A stretch of 64,000 bases of DNA from NCBI GenBank assembly GCA_949317995.1, contig OX439045.1, positions 44,783,693 to 44,847,692 on the forward strand, in the 5' to 3' direction. The position numbers and the translations under genes are program-made. The notes beneath the pieces are model-generated. The model did no database searches. It was given only the letters and a program-made list of their open reading frames with translations, and was not told the origin of the DNA. Every line of letters begins with the position of its first letter. Positions within the stretch are counted from its first letter, which is position 1. Origin of the DNA: Acholoe squamosa (taxonomy: Eukaryota > Annelida > Polychaeta > Phyllodocida > Polynoidae). Below are positions 16,380-28,242 of the stretch, piece by piece.

Positions 16380-18950
16380 GTGGGTTTTAACCTTTTGGTG
16401 CCCAGAATTATTTGAAGATTTTACATTATTTCACAATTATATTACTTTGTTGATAAGCCCATGTGTTATTTTGATCTTATCTTTTTATATTGGCTCTGTA
16501 TTGCATTTCCTGAATACTCATAACTCAGTGAAGACTTTCAGTTAAGGACATGAAATTTATTCGTCAGGTTTGGTAACCATAGTTACCAAAACATTCCATT
16601 TGTTGTCATTGGTAGCATTTGGTCTTTCTTGTGTTCTATATAGACCCCCCCTATCCATAATACCTGTAATTCTAAGGCCTCATTCAACTCTGCATATATA
16701 TGTTTACTACCACTCAGGAGACACAATGTGCTAGTAACAATGCATGGATTATCTCTATGGATATGAACATTTCTTTTAGAATCTAATGGGAATATGGGAC
16801 ATTGGATGTATATGATCTAGCATAATAATTGTGTCATGTCTGGTCTTAGCCCCTTGGAGGGTGGCCCTCTAATGAATCATTTTCAAATTTTGACTACCTG
16901 TGTTAGGTATAATGGTGATAGAGAAAAATGGATGGTTGTATGGTGATGGGGAGGTCATGGCCGTTCTATAGAGGGTCTAACTTTGCAGATTGGACCAGTA
17001 GAAGTACCCGGATGATAGTTTGCTTTAATATACATTTATTTAAGCCCCATTTAAGCCCCAAACCGCGCTTTAAAGCGCGCTTGGGCACCTAGGGGTTAAC
17101 ATGTAACATATGACATGGAAGGACATGAGAGGCGTGCGGTTATCCAGGATAACAGCACGCCTTCCATGGATAACCGCACACCTTCCATTGATAACTGCAC
17201 GCCTTCCAAAATTGATGTTACAGCCTATAGGGTGTGCAATATCGACAGGTATGTGGATGGGAATATCCACCAAAAAGCACTGTGTAACCCACAAATCATG
17301 GTATAATTGGTAAGATAACAAGGCTCTATCATCCCCCAGTCACCGAGTAGCTGGGGGATGCATTGGAGGAAAATGTCTCAGTCTAGGCTATCCGTCCTCT
17401 CCCTTTGTACTACCAGAGTAGGCTCTCTGAGGTATAAAGTTCTGAAAGGGTTCCATCCCAAAATGCCTGTGATGCTAATACACGCCTGATCAAATATATA
17501 ATTGGTTACCTTAAAAATATATAATCTATTACCACGACCAAATGGGACTTTCAATAGTATCAACGTTTCATCAGAGAAACCATTTCCTTATTTCGGAATG
17601 TTTGACAACTCTCTCCAATTATGTGGTTTCTCAGGATATAGTTGGCACATTTTTCGAATCAAGCCGGATTTAGACCATTCTATCCATCAAAACACCCTCT
17701 CTCCATGAGATGATGGTGATGTAATTATAAGTTTAGATAGAAACGAGAAATAAATGCCACACAAAACAGTTAGCCAGAATTGAGTTTCAGGCAAGTAGAT
17801 GCCTCGGTTATTGATCATGTCTCACTTGGGAAATGATTAATGATTCTTTCGGAGGTAGATGAGTTTAATAGAACTGGTGGAATAGAAACTTGTGCATTTG
17901 CAAAATTAGTATTGGACTGTGATTAAGATGAATGCTCCTGGGTAGCAATGATGAGTGAAGTAATATGTAACCCTTTATGATGTGAAAAGGGAATTCCTTT
18001 TTGTAGCAATGTGTAACCCTTTATGGTGTGAAAAGGGAATTTCCTTTTGTTTTGATGCAATTTCATCAGCAGCAGCCCTTGTTTTCAATTTTGAGAATTA
18101 CAATCCACACCACACCCCCCATCCTTTATTACGGCTTAACATCCACTACGTTGAGGAAAAAGATGTCCTTTCAAATCCATCATTTCACAGACAGGGAAGA
18201 TGTTGGCTTAAAAAGGGAAGGTTTTCTTTTGTAATTTCTCAAGCCATCCACCATTTTCTTTAAGCAGTCTTTCAGTCAATGAAAAAGGGTAGGTGTTTTA
18301 CGTGCCGCCCCTGTTCCTACCAGTGTTACCTCACGTGCAACTAGTTTTGGTGATGTGTTATGAACAATACCCCACCAGGGCCCTCTGGGATCCTTATTAT
18401 CTTATTGCAAACCACCCATCTTAAACTGTCTACAGTTTTAGTAGATTCGATTGTGGCCCCTTCCTCATGCTTCTTTGAATTAACTACCTTGGAGATTCTG
18501 CGGTGTTTGGCATAGGGGTAGTTAGAATTCCTACCACGTAGAACTGTAGGCTTACATTCGGTCTTTTTCATATAAATAATGATTCGAGTGGCGTTGTGAA
18601 GCAATGTACTGTGTTTAAATACTATGTAGCTTCTAGATATGAATATCTAAATCCAACATATCTATTTTTCTGTATCTTTCCATAGGAGCTATGGAGGTAG
18701 TTTCCAGTTTGTTGGATCATCCATTGAACATATAAGTTTATGTTGCGAGGAGTTAGCGAATGAAGTGTGAGTAGTATACATAAATAGCAGTTTAATCCAG
18801 GCGTATTCAAAGTCATAAGTCATCAAAGGTCGCTGTTTGTCATTAAACAGATAAGCAGACATCAATGTACTAAAAAAAAATTAATGCCTATTTCACAATA
18901 ATAATAAACAAAGTAAGCCTCAGACTAGTTTAAACAATTATGGCTACGAG
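16380..18950. other. Intergenic, apart from the small tandem at 17,130
   Basis: No exon recognised. Short hairpins occur, such as GCGCTTTAAAGCGC near 17,070 and CCCCCAG/CTGGGGG near 17,335. Confidence 0.55.
17130..17215. repeat. ~24-bp tandem repeats, about 3.5 copies
   Basis: Units of the form GGATAACxGCACGCCTTCCA recur three times with small changes. Parts are also inverted (GCGTGCGGTTATCC), so the array can fold. Confidence 0.6.
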
Positions 18951-18954
18951 TCTA

Positions 18955-19150
18955 CACTGACGGAAAAAAGAGCATCTGCCTGAGTTTCACCTAGTCTCTG
19001 GCACTGCCTGAGTATCATGAGAGCCTCTGCTAGAGGCTCTCCCCTGACATGCCATACTCATGCTGAGCCTGCTTCAAAGCCACACATTGGGAAAAAGGAT
19101 CAGCATGAGTATGGCACAAGGCTCAGGCATGGTGCCATACTCAGTCTGAA
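18955..19150. repeat. Inverted-repeat segment with GAGTATCA and GCCTGAG motifs
   Basis: It starts TACACTGACGG, like the CACTG-ended elements in this window. It contains the inverted pair GCCATACTCATGCTGA / TCAGCATGAGTATGGC and the small hairpin GAGCCTCTGCTAGAGGCTC. Similar GAGTATCA/CCTGAGG motifs recur at ~20,980-21,030. No matching right terminus was confirmed. Confidence 0.5.
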
Positions 19151-19237
19151 TGTAACTGAATACTCCAGCAAAGCAGGGGTCTAGCCCTTACACTGATGTC
19201 TGAGATTATATCATATCCTAGCACCCACCACACCATG

Positions 19238-19306
19238 TGCCTCATTAGCTCAGTTGATATGGCACTGAAATCTGCATCTGAAGGTGGTAAGTTCAAGCCC
19301 CATTGA
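19238..19306 (+). repeat. tRNA-like SINE head
   Basis: TTAGCTCAGTTGATATGGC is a close box A match and AAGTTCAAGCCC is box B-like at tRNA spacing. No acceptor stem forms. Confidence 0.55.
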
Positions 19307-19697
19307 GAATTTTTGTAAAGTCAATCTCGGTAAGTCAATCTTATTGCCACATTGTGAGCATGAATATGCAATCATAATGGGTTTGTGAGAAAATTGTTCC
19401 CTATTAAGCCCCCCCCCCTCACCCATTCTTGCACATACTCAATATCCTTTCTATTATCCTCTAGTCCTTGTAACCATGATACCTAAGAATATAATCTTGT
19501 CTATATAGGAATATAATAGGAATTAATCACTAAAACATTTAGAGTATGATCATATCTTTGCAGTAAATGTAAAAGTAACATATGGTCCCAGGCATATTTC
19601 TAATGTTTTGGGGCTTGGAAAAAAGTAGAATACCAGCTTTCAACACACAGAGGGAGCAGAGCATATGAGATTTCAAGTGGAGATCTTTCAGCACAGT

Positions 19698-19771
19698 AAA
19701 GATGGTGTAGTGGTAACATGTTAACCTTCATATACTGAGAAGGTCCTGAGTTCGATTCCAGCCCAGGGATG
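19698..19771 (+). repeat. tRNA-like SINE head
   Basis: GATGGTGTAGTGGTAACA (box A-like) and GAGTTCGATTCC (box B) are at normal spacing. The ends do not pair into an acceptor stem. Confidence 0.6.
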
Positions 19772-19968
19772 CTCTCCAACAACCCGGAATATTTCGTTAT
19801 GCAAACAATTTATTTTCTTGCTATTTTCTGACTTGGAAGATGTTGAAGGTTCTGTCAGTTTTCAAGCAAGCATCTATTTCAATTAGTTACAAAGTTAGGT
19901 CTTAGAAAAATACACTGCAATAGATGAGATGTTTCTTATTAAACTGAAAAAATGAAAAAAGTTTCTCA

Positions 19969-20043
19969 GCACCATTAAGACTTGAACCTGAGATCCCTCA
20001 CATGCAAAGCTAGAATCCTACCGCTGTGCCACCTCTACAACTG
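19969..20043 (-). repeat. tRNA-like SINE head, minus strand
   Basis: The minus strand shows TGGCACAGCGGTAGG (box A) and AGGTTCAAGTCT (box B-like). It lies 200 bp from, and opposite to, the previous tRNA-like unit. Confidence 0.6.
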
Positions 20044-20256
20044 GTGAGCCAGGTTGCAATAGGCATATAAGTAGGACTGTGCCATACTACCTTAGGACAA
20101 TGTGGACATTTGTCCTTACTATGGGCATTTTTCCTTATTATGGTCACTCCAGTCTGTGTTTCCTATTATTCTACTGGGCCTCATATGACTAATGACATCT
20201 CACTGTAGTAGGTCTATGGTTGAAATATCATATTGATAGTGCCACTTTCAACACCT

Positions 20257-20326
20257 ACCCCGCTAGCACAGATAGGAGCACAAAGGAGTCACAATAAAGA
20301 GGTACCCAGTTCAAATCCCACCAAGG
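20257..20326 (+). repeat. Degenerate tRNA-like SINE head
   Basis: CTAGCACAGATAGGAGC (weak box A) and CAGTTCAAATCCC (box B) are at tRNA spacing. This is the weakest of the cluster. Confidence 0.4.
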
Positions 20327-21043
20327 AGCAAAAAGGACACTGAAACCAGGAATGCACAAACTATTCATCTATTATTTAGACTGCCTTAGGAAGTTGAATG
20401 TTCGATCATCTGTCATATGGTCACCTTAATTTCTATATTTCTTTATAGTGTTTAATAAACCACTTATGTGTTGGGCTTAATACACCCTACAGCTTAGTAG
20501 TTCAATAAGGGCTACAAATGCAGGGTTACATAACCATTACAATTTAGACTGTCTGTAAGCCCTACAATGCAGTGCTGATTAGTAACTCATTAAGTGAGGT
20601 TGTGCCCACTGGGTTGTGTTGCTGGACTCATTCTGAAGGTAGAATCCAGCAAAGTGTGATCCTATGTTTTGGGATACTCTGGCAGTGCATTACTGCATTG
20701 GTAAGAAAGACTCCTGCAATGTTGGAGCCTGTTCAGGTAGGATCCAGCATTGCCTGACCCTCTTCATAGAGATACTTAGGCAATGTCTTATTCTCTTCTA
20801 TTATGTTACTCCAGTTGAGCCTGAGCCTGTCTTTAAAGAGACTCCTGCACTGTGAGAGTAGGGCAGTAGAGAGGGTACAGCTAGGCCATAAACAATCTAG
20901 AGTAGAGTGTCAGGTATTGCTGGAGTATGCCTAAACCCTAGGCTTACCCTAAGTATCAAAATATACTCATTTTGGCGACATTTGCCTGAGGCTTACATCA
21001 GGCTCACGGTGAGTATCAATACTTTCTCTGTGTAACTTTGGTA

Positions 21044-21045
<2 letters not shown>

Positions 21046-21095
<50 letters not shown>
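21046..21095. repeat. (AT)25 microsatellite
   Basis: Uninterrupted 50-bp AT dinucleotide run. Confidence 0.95.
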
Positions 21096-21098
<3 letters not shown>

Positions 21099-24000
21099 TA
21101 CATGAAAAGGGGGCTTAGATCGAAAGATGGAGCAGGAGAATTATGATTATAAACTGCCAGGTGCAAAGAGTCTCATTGTCATGGGGATACCATGAGAAAT
21201 CAGCATCCATTGGAAAACTGTTTATACAGGCTATTATCAGTGGGAAACACTACTCCAATCAGTGGCCAGGATGTTGGAGTATGGATGATAGTTAGTTGCA
21301 AACCTAGTGTAGAGCTGTGACCCCGCAACCTGTTGTGTTAGAGATGGTGGCTAACTACTGACAGTGGCCTGACACTGCCATGACAGATGAGGATATAAAA
21401 CGGACACCAAACGTCCAAAGCCGATCCTTGCTACCTTGCTAGGATACCCTCCCTGTCCCCTTATAAATATTACATGGCCACTGCTCTCTCCTCTGCAGCC
21501 GGACTGTAACGCGTCGTAATGGGTATTTAGCCACATGTGGGCACGGTATTTTTTACCCTTTTCGTTTCCCCAACAGACCCGTTTCAAACGACACCAAACC
21601 GGAAGAGGAAGTGCCGCTCAGGCATGCGCAGTTCACTGGGCACGAACTCTAAATCAGCAATGGTGGAAGCTGGAGAGGGAATGGCATCCAGATTTGGCTT
21701 TTCCGTGTGCGGCGTGCTGCCAGCATTTAAGCCCTAAATTACAGTTCTTATAACGTGTTGACAGTTGTAACGGCATCTCACACCGGCCATTTGCATTAAA
21801 ACAAATAAAAAGGACCCATATACTCGATTAAACTTTTCTTCAAAAAGCTCATTGGTTTCCCATCGAAATGCAATTGTAATGTCTGAAAGAAACTGCAGGG
21901 TGACAGCTTCCTACGCTGAGATCCCTAATCGTCTCCTTTTTCACCCTGTTGGTTTTTCAACCACCCATAAATGAGAGCAGCTACTAGAAGAACGGCCTGG
22001 GGGAATGCCTCTCTGTGTTAAGGGGTCTGTGGAAGTGTTTTCCCGCCTCCACAATGGAGAGGTAGAGGGCACATTATGGTCGGAATATATTACTGGTCGG
22101 CGACTGCAGACAGGGGTCAGATGGGGGACACCCATAATGCATAGCGCTGACCACCCACAAAATACTACCTTCCTGCCGATAAACAACAGTAGTGTGGGCT
22201 CAGCAGCAGCCCAAATTGCATACCCACCCTAGCACAATAACATACCTCTATGATTTCTAAGTGGAGAGGGCGGCACAGTAAATGTCTCGTCAAATGTAAT
22301 TTGTTCTCTGAAACCGTATGATCATGTTCCTACTTTACTGCATTTTCTGACCAAATGACCATTACCTTCTTCTTTACAGAGAGACAGAACCTTATTTTGC
22401 TCAAGGCTTTTCCGGTTAGGCTATGTACGATTCCCTGAAAGTAATGTCATTACTCGCTACCAATTAGTAATGATTCCACAGGAAATATGCTATCTCCTAA
22501 ATACAGCCATGGACCGAAAGGAAAGTTCCTTTACCAAAAAAAGGTATAGTGACCTTAAACTGACGAATGTTAGGAAGCCTTAATTCTGAAATCACAAAAC
22601 ATGCTGTCATGAAACCATAAAATCATAACGACATCCATAAAGGTTTCTGCTCAAGGCATTCCATTGATATCCACGCTGTTAGACAACCTAGTACAAATAT
22701 AATGTGGCCCATGCCCTATAAAAATGTCAGTATAAAACAATATGGTGGCCCATAAACTGTGTCATCAAACCACGCATATTGATCAACAGGCAGTGAAGGC
22801 TGCCATTGAAGTGCACCCTTGACGACCATGACCATTCCATCCCGACCCCCTCCCTAGCTGCTCTAGGGAGAGTGACCCCTGTCCCTGAACAGATCATGGC
22901 ATAGAATGACCTTGAATGGCATTGAACAAGGTCACATTGACCTTTTGACCTTGAGTAACGGCCTTGACAGTGGGGGTTGTAGTTGTTGTGGTGAATATTT
23001 CAAGGGGTGCAGAGGTGCTGGTGTGGGGGTATGTAAGTTGGGTGGGGATGGGGGATGTTGGTAGAAGGGATGGTGAGGGGGGTTGAGCATACATGTATTC
23101 CCTGGAGAAGTTGCTGAACAGGGCAATGGCGCTTTCGCCTGTTCCACGTTTGGGCATGGGGCTCATTTCCTCCAGGGTTAAATGGGCGGGGAAGATCAAC
23201 AGTCCCAATGGCATTCATGGTCCTGTCACTGGGATCTCATCACCTGGCAACCAGACGCACATAGGCGTGTGATGCCACGCCTTTTATCTAATAATGAAAG
23301 CTGTAAAGACGTGACTGAGAAGGGTTGGAGGTGTAGGGGGTGAAGAGGAGTAACCAGGTGTGTGGGGGAAGGTAGGGTGGATGGGGATGGCCAGCAGAGG
23401 GTGGGTAGGGTGTGGCCTAGAGGATCCCCTGGATCATTGCTACAGGGCCTCTGCATCAAGGGCCTGACGGAGGGATTACAAAGGGCCATTTGCCTGATCA
23501 CAGGGCATAAGCAGTTTCTGATAAATGGGGAACCCTTTTTCACTAAAACTCCAAAGTACCTCTCTCCCTACTCCCATACATTTAAATAGTGGCCCGCAAT
23601 AGTATTGGGCTGGGGCCGCCTGTGCTGGGGCCGCAGGGACGGGCGTCGAGACACTGATGGATAATTTTCCCAAGCAAAGAAACTGAATTCTGTGTTGGTG
23701 CTCCTTAATGGGTTTGATCCCCCTGAGACCCACAGGGTCAGCCAATCGCTACAATAGGCCTGCAGAAAACACTTTTTTGATTGCTTGTGAAGAGAGGGTA
23801 GTAGTTTGGGATTCAGAGAACTACACTTATAATGCGTGTCATGTATCACGCTATAGGAACTACTTTGCAAAGCGATATCAATATCCTCATCAACTAATTA
23901 CCATCTTAAATGCTTTAAATGGATGTATTGGAGGAAAGGAATTTTTATACGGTTGAGATTTTTTCTGTTCAGTTTCCTCTGTAGAATTACCAAGGAGAGG

Positions 24001-24180
24001 CTCATGCCAATGCCGAGTGTGATAGGTCCCTGTGGTTTATGACACACAGAAATTATTCATTTCCATTACATCATAGCTGCGGTGTAAATATTTCATCGAC
24101 TTAATGGGGTCGTCCCCTTATTAGTGCCTAAATGATGAACACTGTGCCATAGCAGTTGAAGATAAGCACCTATTCTATGG
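21096..24180. other. Intergenic
   Basis: Open frames around 21,535-21,753, 22,894-23,543 and 23,476-23,870 are Pro/Ser-rich or mixed, lack splice context and recognisable domains, and occur on both strands. I see no supportable gene here. Confidence 0.55.
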
Positions 24181-24189
24181 TAAGCCCAT

Positions 24190-24480
24190 TCATACTGTTT
24201 ATTTGGTGTTAAGCAACCGAACACCAGTGTTTAGGATATAAACACATAGCTACACATATTTATGTCCCACTTTTCTAACATATTTTTTGGGTAAACACGT
24301 TTAACTTTAATCATGTTTAGATAAAAGGTTTTTAGCTATGCAAAGTGTTTAGCTTTGTGATGTGTTTAGATACATGGTGTTTAGGATAAGAAGGCATTTA
24401 GATAAATAGTGTTTAGCTTAAGGAGGCATTTAGATAGATAGTGTTTGGCATTAGAAGGGGTTTAGGTGGGTAGTTTGGGG
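24190..24480. repeat. GTTTAG-rich repeat, relative of the element at 33,948
   Basis: The motif GTTTAG/AAACAC recurs about 15 times in 290 bp, as in the element at 33,948-34,250. It lacks that element's terminal inverted repeats, so it appears truncated or divergent. Confidence 0.55.
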
Positions 24481-24669
24481 TCAGGTCTTTTTTTGTCATC
24501 ATTTCAACATCACTTTTTATCATCCTTGTGTAACTGAAGTACACCCTTTTCATGCCGACAATAAAACATTCATGGTCACATTCAGATAATTTACATGTAT
24601 CAGTATGGAAAAGAGTGCATTATGACAGACAGAGATGCGTCATAACAGACTCTTGGTGTATCAGGACGG

Positions 24670-25630
24670 ACAGGAAAAGGAAAGGCAAGGGTGTATCATG
24701 ATGGACAGGGTGTATCAGGACGGACAAGGTGTATTAGGGCATACAGGGGTGTCTCAAGATGGACAGGGGTGTAACATGATGGACAGATATGTAACATGAT
24801 GGACAGGGGTGTAACATGATGGACAGATATGTAACATGATGGATAGGGGTGTAACATGATGAACAGAGGTGTAACATGATGGGCAGGGTAAGAACATGAC
24901 GAACAGGTGTGTAACATAATGGACAGGGGTGTAACATAATATACAGGGGTGTAACATGATGGACAGGGGTGTAACATGATGGACAGGGGTCTAACATGAT
25001 GGACAGGGGTGTAACATGATGAACAGAGGTGTAACATGATGGGCAGGGGTATAACATGATGGACAGGGGTGTAACATGATGGACAGAGGTGTAACATGAT
25101 GGACAGGGGTGTAACATGATGGACAGGAGTGTATCAGGCATAAAGGGGTGTAACATGATGGACAGGGGTGTAACATGATGGACAGGGGTGTATCAAGATG
25201 GACAGGGGTTCAACATGATGGACAGGGGTGTATCAGGGTATGAAGGGGTGTAATATGATGGACAGGGGTGTAGCAGGGCATGAAGGGTCGTAACATGATG
25301 GACAGGGGTGTATCAGGGCATGAAGTGGTGTATCAGGATGGACAGGGGTGTATCAGGATGGACAGGGGTGTATCCAGATGGACAGGGGTGTATCATGGCG
25401 TAAAGGGGTCATAAGAATGGACAGGGGTAGATAAGGCATGAAGGGGTGTATCAGGATGGACAGGGGTGCATCAGGATGGACAGGGGTGCATCAGGGTGGA
25501 AAGGGGTGTATCAGGATGCATGTACAGGGGTGTATCAGGATGTACAGGGATGTATCAGGGTGGACAGGGGTGTATCATGATGGACAGAGGTGTATCAGAA
25601 TGGATAGGGTTTAGGACCGAGGAGATGAGG
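24670..25630. repeat. 20-bp minisatellite, about 45 copies
   Basis: The core unit is GGTGTAACATGATGGACAGG, with variants (GTGTATCAGG...). The left half is dominated by AACATGATGGACAGG and the right half by ATCAGG units, so higher-order homogenisation differs along the array. Long minus-strand frames reading as CPSCYTPVHHV are produced by the repeat and are not genes. Confidence 0.95.
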
Positions 25631-25960
25631 GATAGACAAAGGGGGCGAGGGACTGACTGAGGGGAGGAGACAGATTGATAGGGAAGGGGACGTACCGAGG
25701 GGGTAGGGAACGGACTGAGGGGAGTGGGAACGTACTGATGGCATCAGGGATTGCCTGAGGTGTTGACTGAGGGTTAGGGGACGAACTGAGTGGGTATAGG
25801 AGACATACCGAAGTAGTGAGGGACGTACTAAGAGGGCAAGGGAGAGACTGAGGGGTTGAGGGACAGATTGAGAGGGTAAGTCCTGGACGGACTAAGGGGG
25901 TGAGTGACGGACTGACGGGGTAGGGGGATGCAGTGAGGGGGTAGGAGATGGGCTAAGGTA
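25631..25960. repeat. Degenerate GGGACGGACTGAGG-type tandem repeats
   Basis: Purine-rich units around 20-25 bp containing GACGGACTGAGGGG recur about 14 times. They abut the 20-bp minisatellite and may be its diverged edge. Confidence 0.75.
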
Positions 25961-26018
25961 GGCACTTACCTATTTTACAAAACTTTATTCATTGGATTTT
26001 ATCTATTGATTTTATCAT

Positions 26019-26303
26019 TTGATCATTGGATTTTATCTGGTCCCCGATGATATTCCGATCAATGCTGTACCTGCTGTTCCCATCGATGCTGTATCTGCTG
26101 TACCTGCTGTTCCCATCGATGCTGTACCTGCTGTTCCAGTCAATGCTGTACCTGCTGTATTTGCTGTTCTGATCAATGCTGTACCTGCTGTTCCGATCGA
26201 TGCTGTACCTGCTGTTCGCGATCCTGTTCCACCAACTGTACCACCACCTGCCGCATCGACGGACCCAGCCACACAGACCCAGCGGATGAGGAAAAGCCTT
26301 ACG
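26019..26303 (+). pseudogene. Exon block 1: Ala/Val/Pro repeat region
   Basis: Open frame with the IDAVPAVP repeats, then a Pro-rich stretch and QRMRKSLT before the donor GTAAGA. The 5' limit is unknown; 26,019 is only the first available start codon. Phase 0 matches the next block. Confidence 0.5.
26041..26220 (+). repeat. 24-bp coding minisatellite in first exon
   Basis: Units encode an eight-residue repeat close to IDAVPAVP, about seven copies, some shortened. It lies in the first exon block of the decayed gene (26,019-26,303), which ends at a GTAAGA donor in phase 0. Confidence 0.8.
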
Positions 26304-26433
26304 GTAAGAAATGTAAAGTGCTTTAAAAAAAAAAAAATTCACATTTATATTTAAAAGTGTACTCCTGTAGAACAAAATTTGACATGCATTCTTGAGCTTT
26401 GAATTATAAATATTTTATGGTCATTTCTAATAG

Positions 26434-26604
26434 GTGACTCCTGAACATTGGTCCAGGGTATCGGCTGCGGTTAGTGGGGTTGTTGACGCGTCAAATTCAA
26501 CCAAGAGGGCCAAGACCAAGTCACCCCGCAAGGCAAAGACCGCAAGGAACGGAAGCGACAGTGCCGGCCAACAACGGAGAAGTCAGTTTTGTTGTTTTTT
26601 AAAT
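26434..26604 (+). pseudogene. Exon block 2: basic region
   Basis: It follows an acceptor TTCTAATAG and continues in phase 0 with VTPEHWSRV, then a Lys/Arg-rich stretch (KRAKTKSPRKAKT). The preferred donor is GTAAGA at 26,605. The phase does not match block 3, so an indel or another donor is needed. Confidence 0.5.
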
Positions 26605-26750
26605 GTAAGATCTTAATGTAATCTACCACAACAGATCTCGAATCCTTAGGTTATAATCTTGCTGTGACATATAACCAAAAACATTGATTTAACAAAAACT
26701 AATTACTATTCATGAGACTTTGATCTACAAGTTCAATTCCCCCCTTTCAG

Positions 26751-26984
26751 GGAGCAGGCACGTACAGGGCTGGAGACAACAGATGCTGCAATGCAGGAGA
26801 ACCCGCAGGCCGCGACAAAGACTACGACGATGGACCATCCTGAGGATCCCGCACCAATGGACCACCTGGAGGTTCCCGCACCGAAGGACCACCCGGAGGA
26901 TCCCGCACAGATGGACTTCACGGAGGAGGACGCAACGACGATGATGATGAACCCAGCTGAGCAGTCAGCTCCGTTGGCAGAGAG
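26751..26984 (+). pseudogene. Exon block 3: acidic MDHPEDPAP repeats
   Basis: The acceptor CCCCCTTTCAG precedes a frame with imperfect nine-residue repeats (MDHPEDPAP, MDHLEVPAP, KDHPEDPAQ). It ends at donor GTAAGA in phase 2. Confidence 0.55.
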
Positions 26985-27115
26985 GTAAGAATATTTTGAA
27001 TCACCAACCATGTCATTTGATAGACTCCTTTGTTGTCAGATCATGAATGATTTGACAGAATGCCCATCAATGTAAACTTACATCATTTTAAAGAGACTCA
27101 CCTTCTTCTTTGCAG

Positions 27116-27300
27116 TTCCCAAGGGGGTGAGCAGAGTGTGGTTCCCGCCCCCCGTGCCTGACCCCACCATCGAGGGAGGGCCGCCCCAGAAAGCACTCCA
27201 CAGCATCACTGGCCATCCGGAAGCCGCAAGGTTTGGCCGCTGCCGAACCGGGAACTAGCAGGGATGACTCGGCTGGTGGTGAGGAACACGACGTAGGAGG
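27116..27300 (+). pseudogene. Exon block 4 with frameshift, GRPRK motif
   Basis: The acceptor TTCTTCTTTGCAG joins block 3 in phase, but the frame meets TGA near 27,163. A shifted frame then reads through REGRPRKHS, an AT-hook-like string, to the donor GTAAGT in phase 2. Confidence 0.55.
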
Positions 27301-27516
27301 GTAAGTGTTTTTAAATCAAATTAAGTTAAAATTGACAATTTTTTTAACCTAATTCTAGACAGTTCTTGTGTTGAAATTTCACACAATAATATTACAGGCG
27401 TTTGTGTTCCCCCAAAATATGCAGGATGTCGACCTCTCTCAACCTATGTAATGCCTGCAAATGCCCACAATCTTATTAAACCTAACATTCACTTGTTCAT
27501 TCGTTGTTGTTGGCAG

Positions 27517-27658
27517 TTTTGCAGTTGCTGAGGAGACACCAGCCCTTCCCCCCATCCGTTATGTGGCACTTGACATCGGGAGTCCCGGCGGAAGCTCCGT
27601 CATTTCGATTTTCTCTACAGAAGCTAGATATAAGATATGTAACCTTTTAAATCTTTAA
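27517..27658 (+). pseudogene. Exon block 5
   Basis: The acceptor TTGGCAG joins block 4 in matching phase and reads FAVAEETPALPPIRYVALDI. No convincing donor was found before the stop, so the right edge is uncertain. Confidence 0.45.
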
Positions 27659-27875
27659 GTAGTTTATATAGCTAAATAGTGCCTGAAGTGTAAAGATGCT
27701 TCAAGGTAGAGTGTATATACTTGCGAGTATCGCTGAGACACGTAAATTTATGTTTGCACAGTTTGATTACTGAGAAATAAAGGTTTAATCCCTTTCTTGT
27801 TAATTTATACTGCATGTTTTTGATTTTTATTGCTGACATATAAAGAACATAATATATATTTTGATAATTTGATAG

Positions 27876-28040
27876 AGACCTTCCCACCTGTGAGAAGACA
27901 CCGCGGAGACCGGCTGCTAAAGAGTTGAAAGCTCTACAGGGCGTTGAACTTCTACCCCGGAATTGTTCCCCGGGATGCCCGACTACACCAGTAGCATCAG
28001 GTCCATGGCAGGCTGCCCGCCTATCCTCACCACCAGCATG
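27876..28040 (+). pseudogene. Exon block 6
   Basis: Open frame after a weak acceptor (TTTGATAG), basic at its start (EKTPRRPAAKELKAL) and Cys/Pro-rich later. It ends at donor GTAGGT in phase 2, which matches block 7 exactly. Confidence 0.5.
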
Positions 28041-28242
28041 GTAGGTCAAAATGTCTTTCTTTACTTTCATGTATTATATTTGTGTACTTTAAACTTAAGC
28101 TGCTGGGTAATCATATGTTTATGAAGGAAGCTCAATTCAATATTAATATAGATCTTTGAAATTTATGACTCATCATTTCTGTGATCCTAAAAAGTACTTT
28201 CATGAAATGTTAAGTTCCCAAATGGTGATTTGTTCATTTCAG

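Noticed and set aside
22894-23543. Pro/His-rich minus-strand ORFs
   Set aside because: They arise from G-rich low-complexity sequence in overlapping frames; no conserved-looking motif.
24696-25176. Overlapping minus-strand ORFs of 60-140 codons with Cys/His/Pro repeats
   Set aside because: They are direct translations of the 20-bp minisatellite in several frames; no start context, splice sites or non-repeat sequence.
24670-25630. CRISPR-like regular repeat array
   Set aside because: Units are contiguous with no unique spacers, and the context is eukaryotic.
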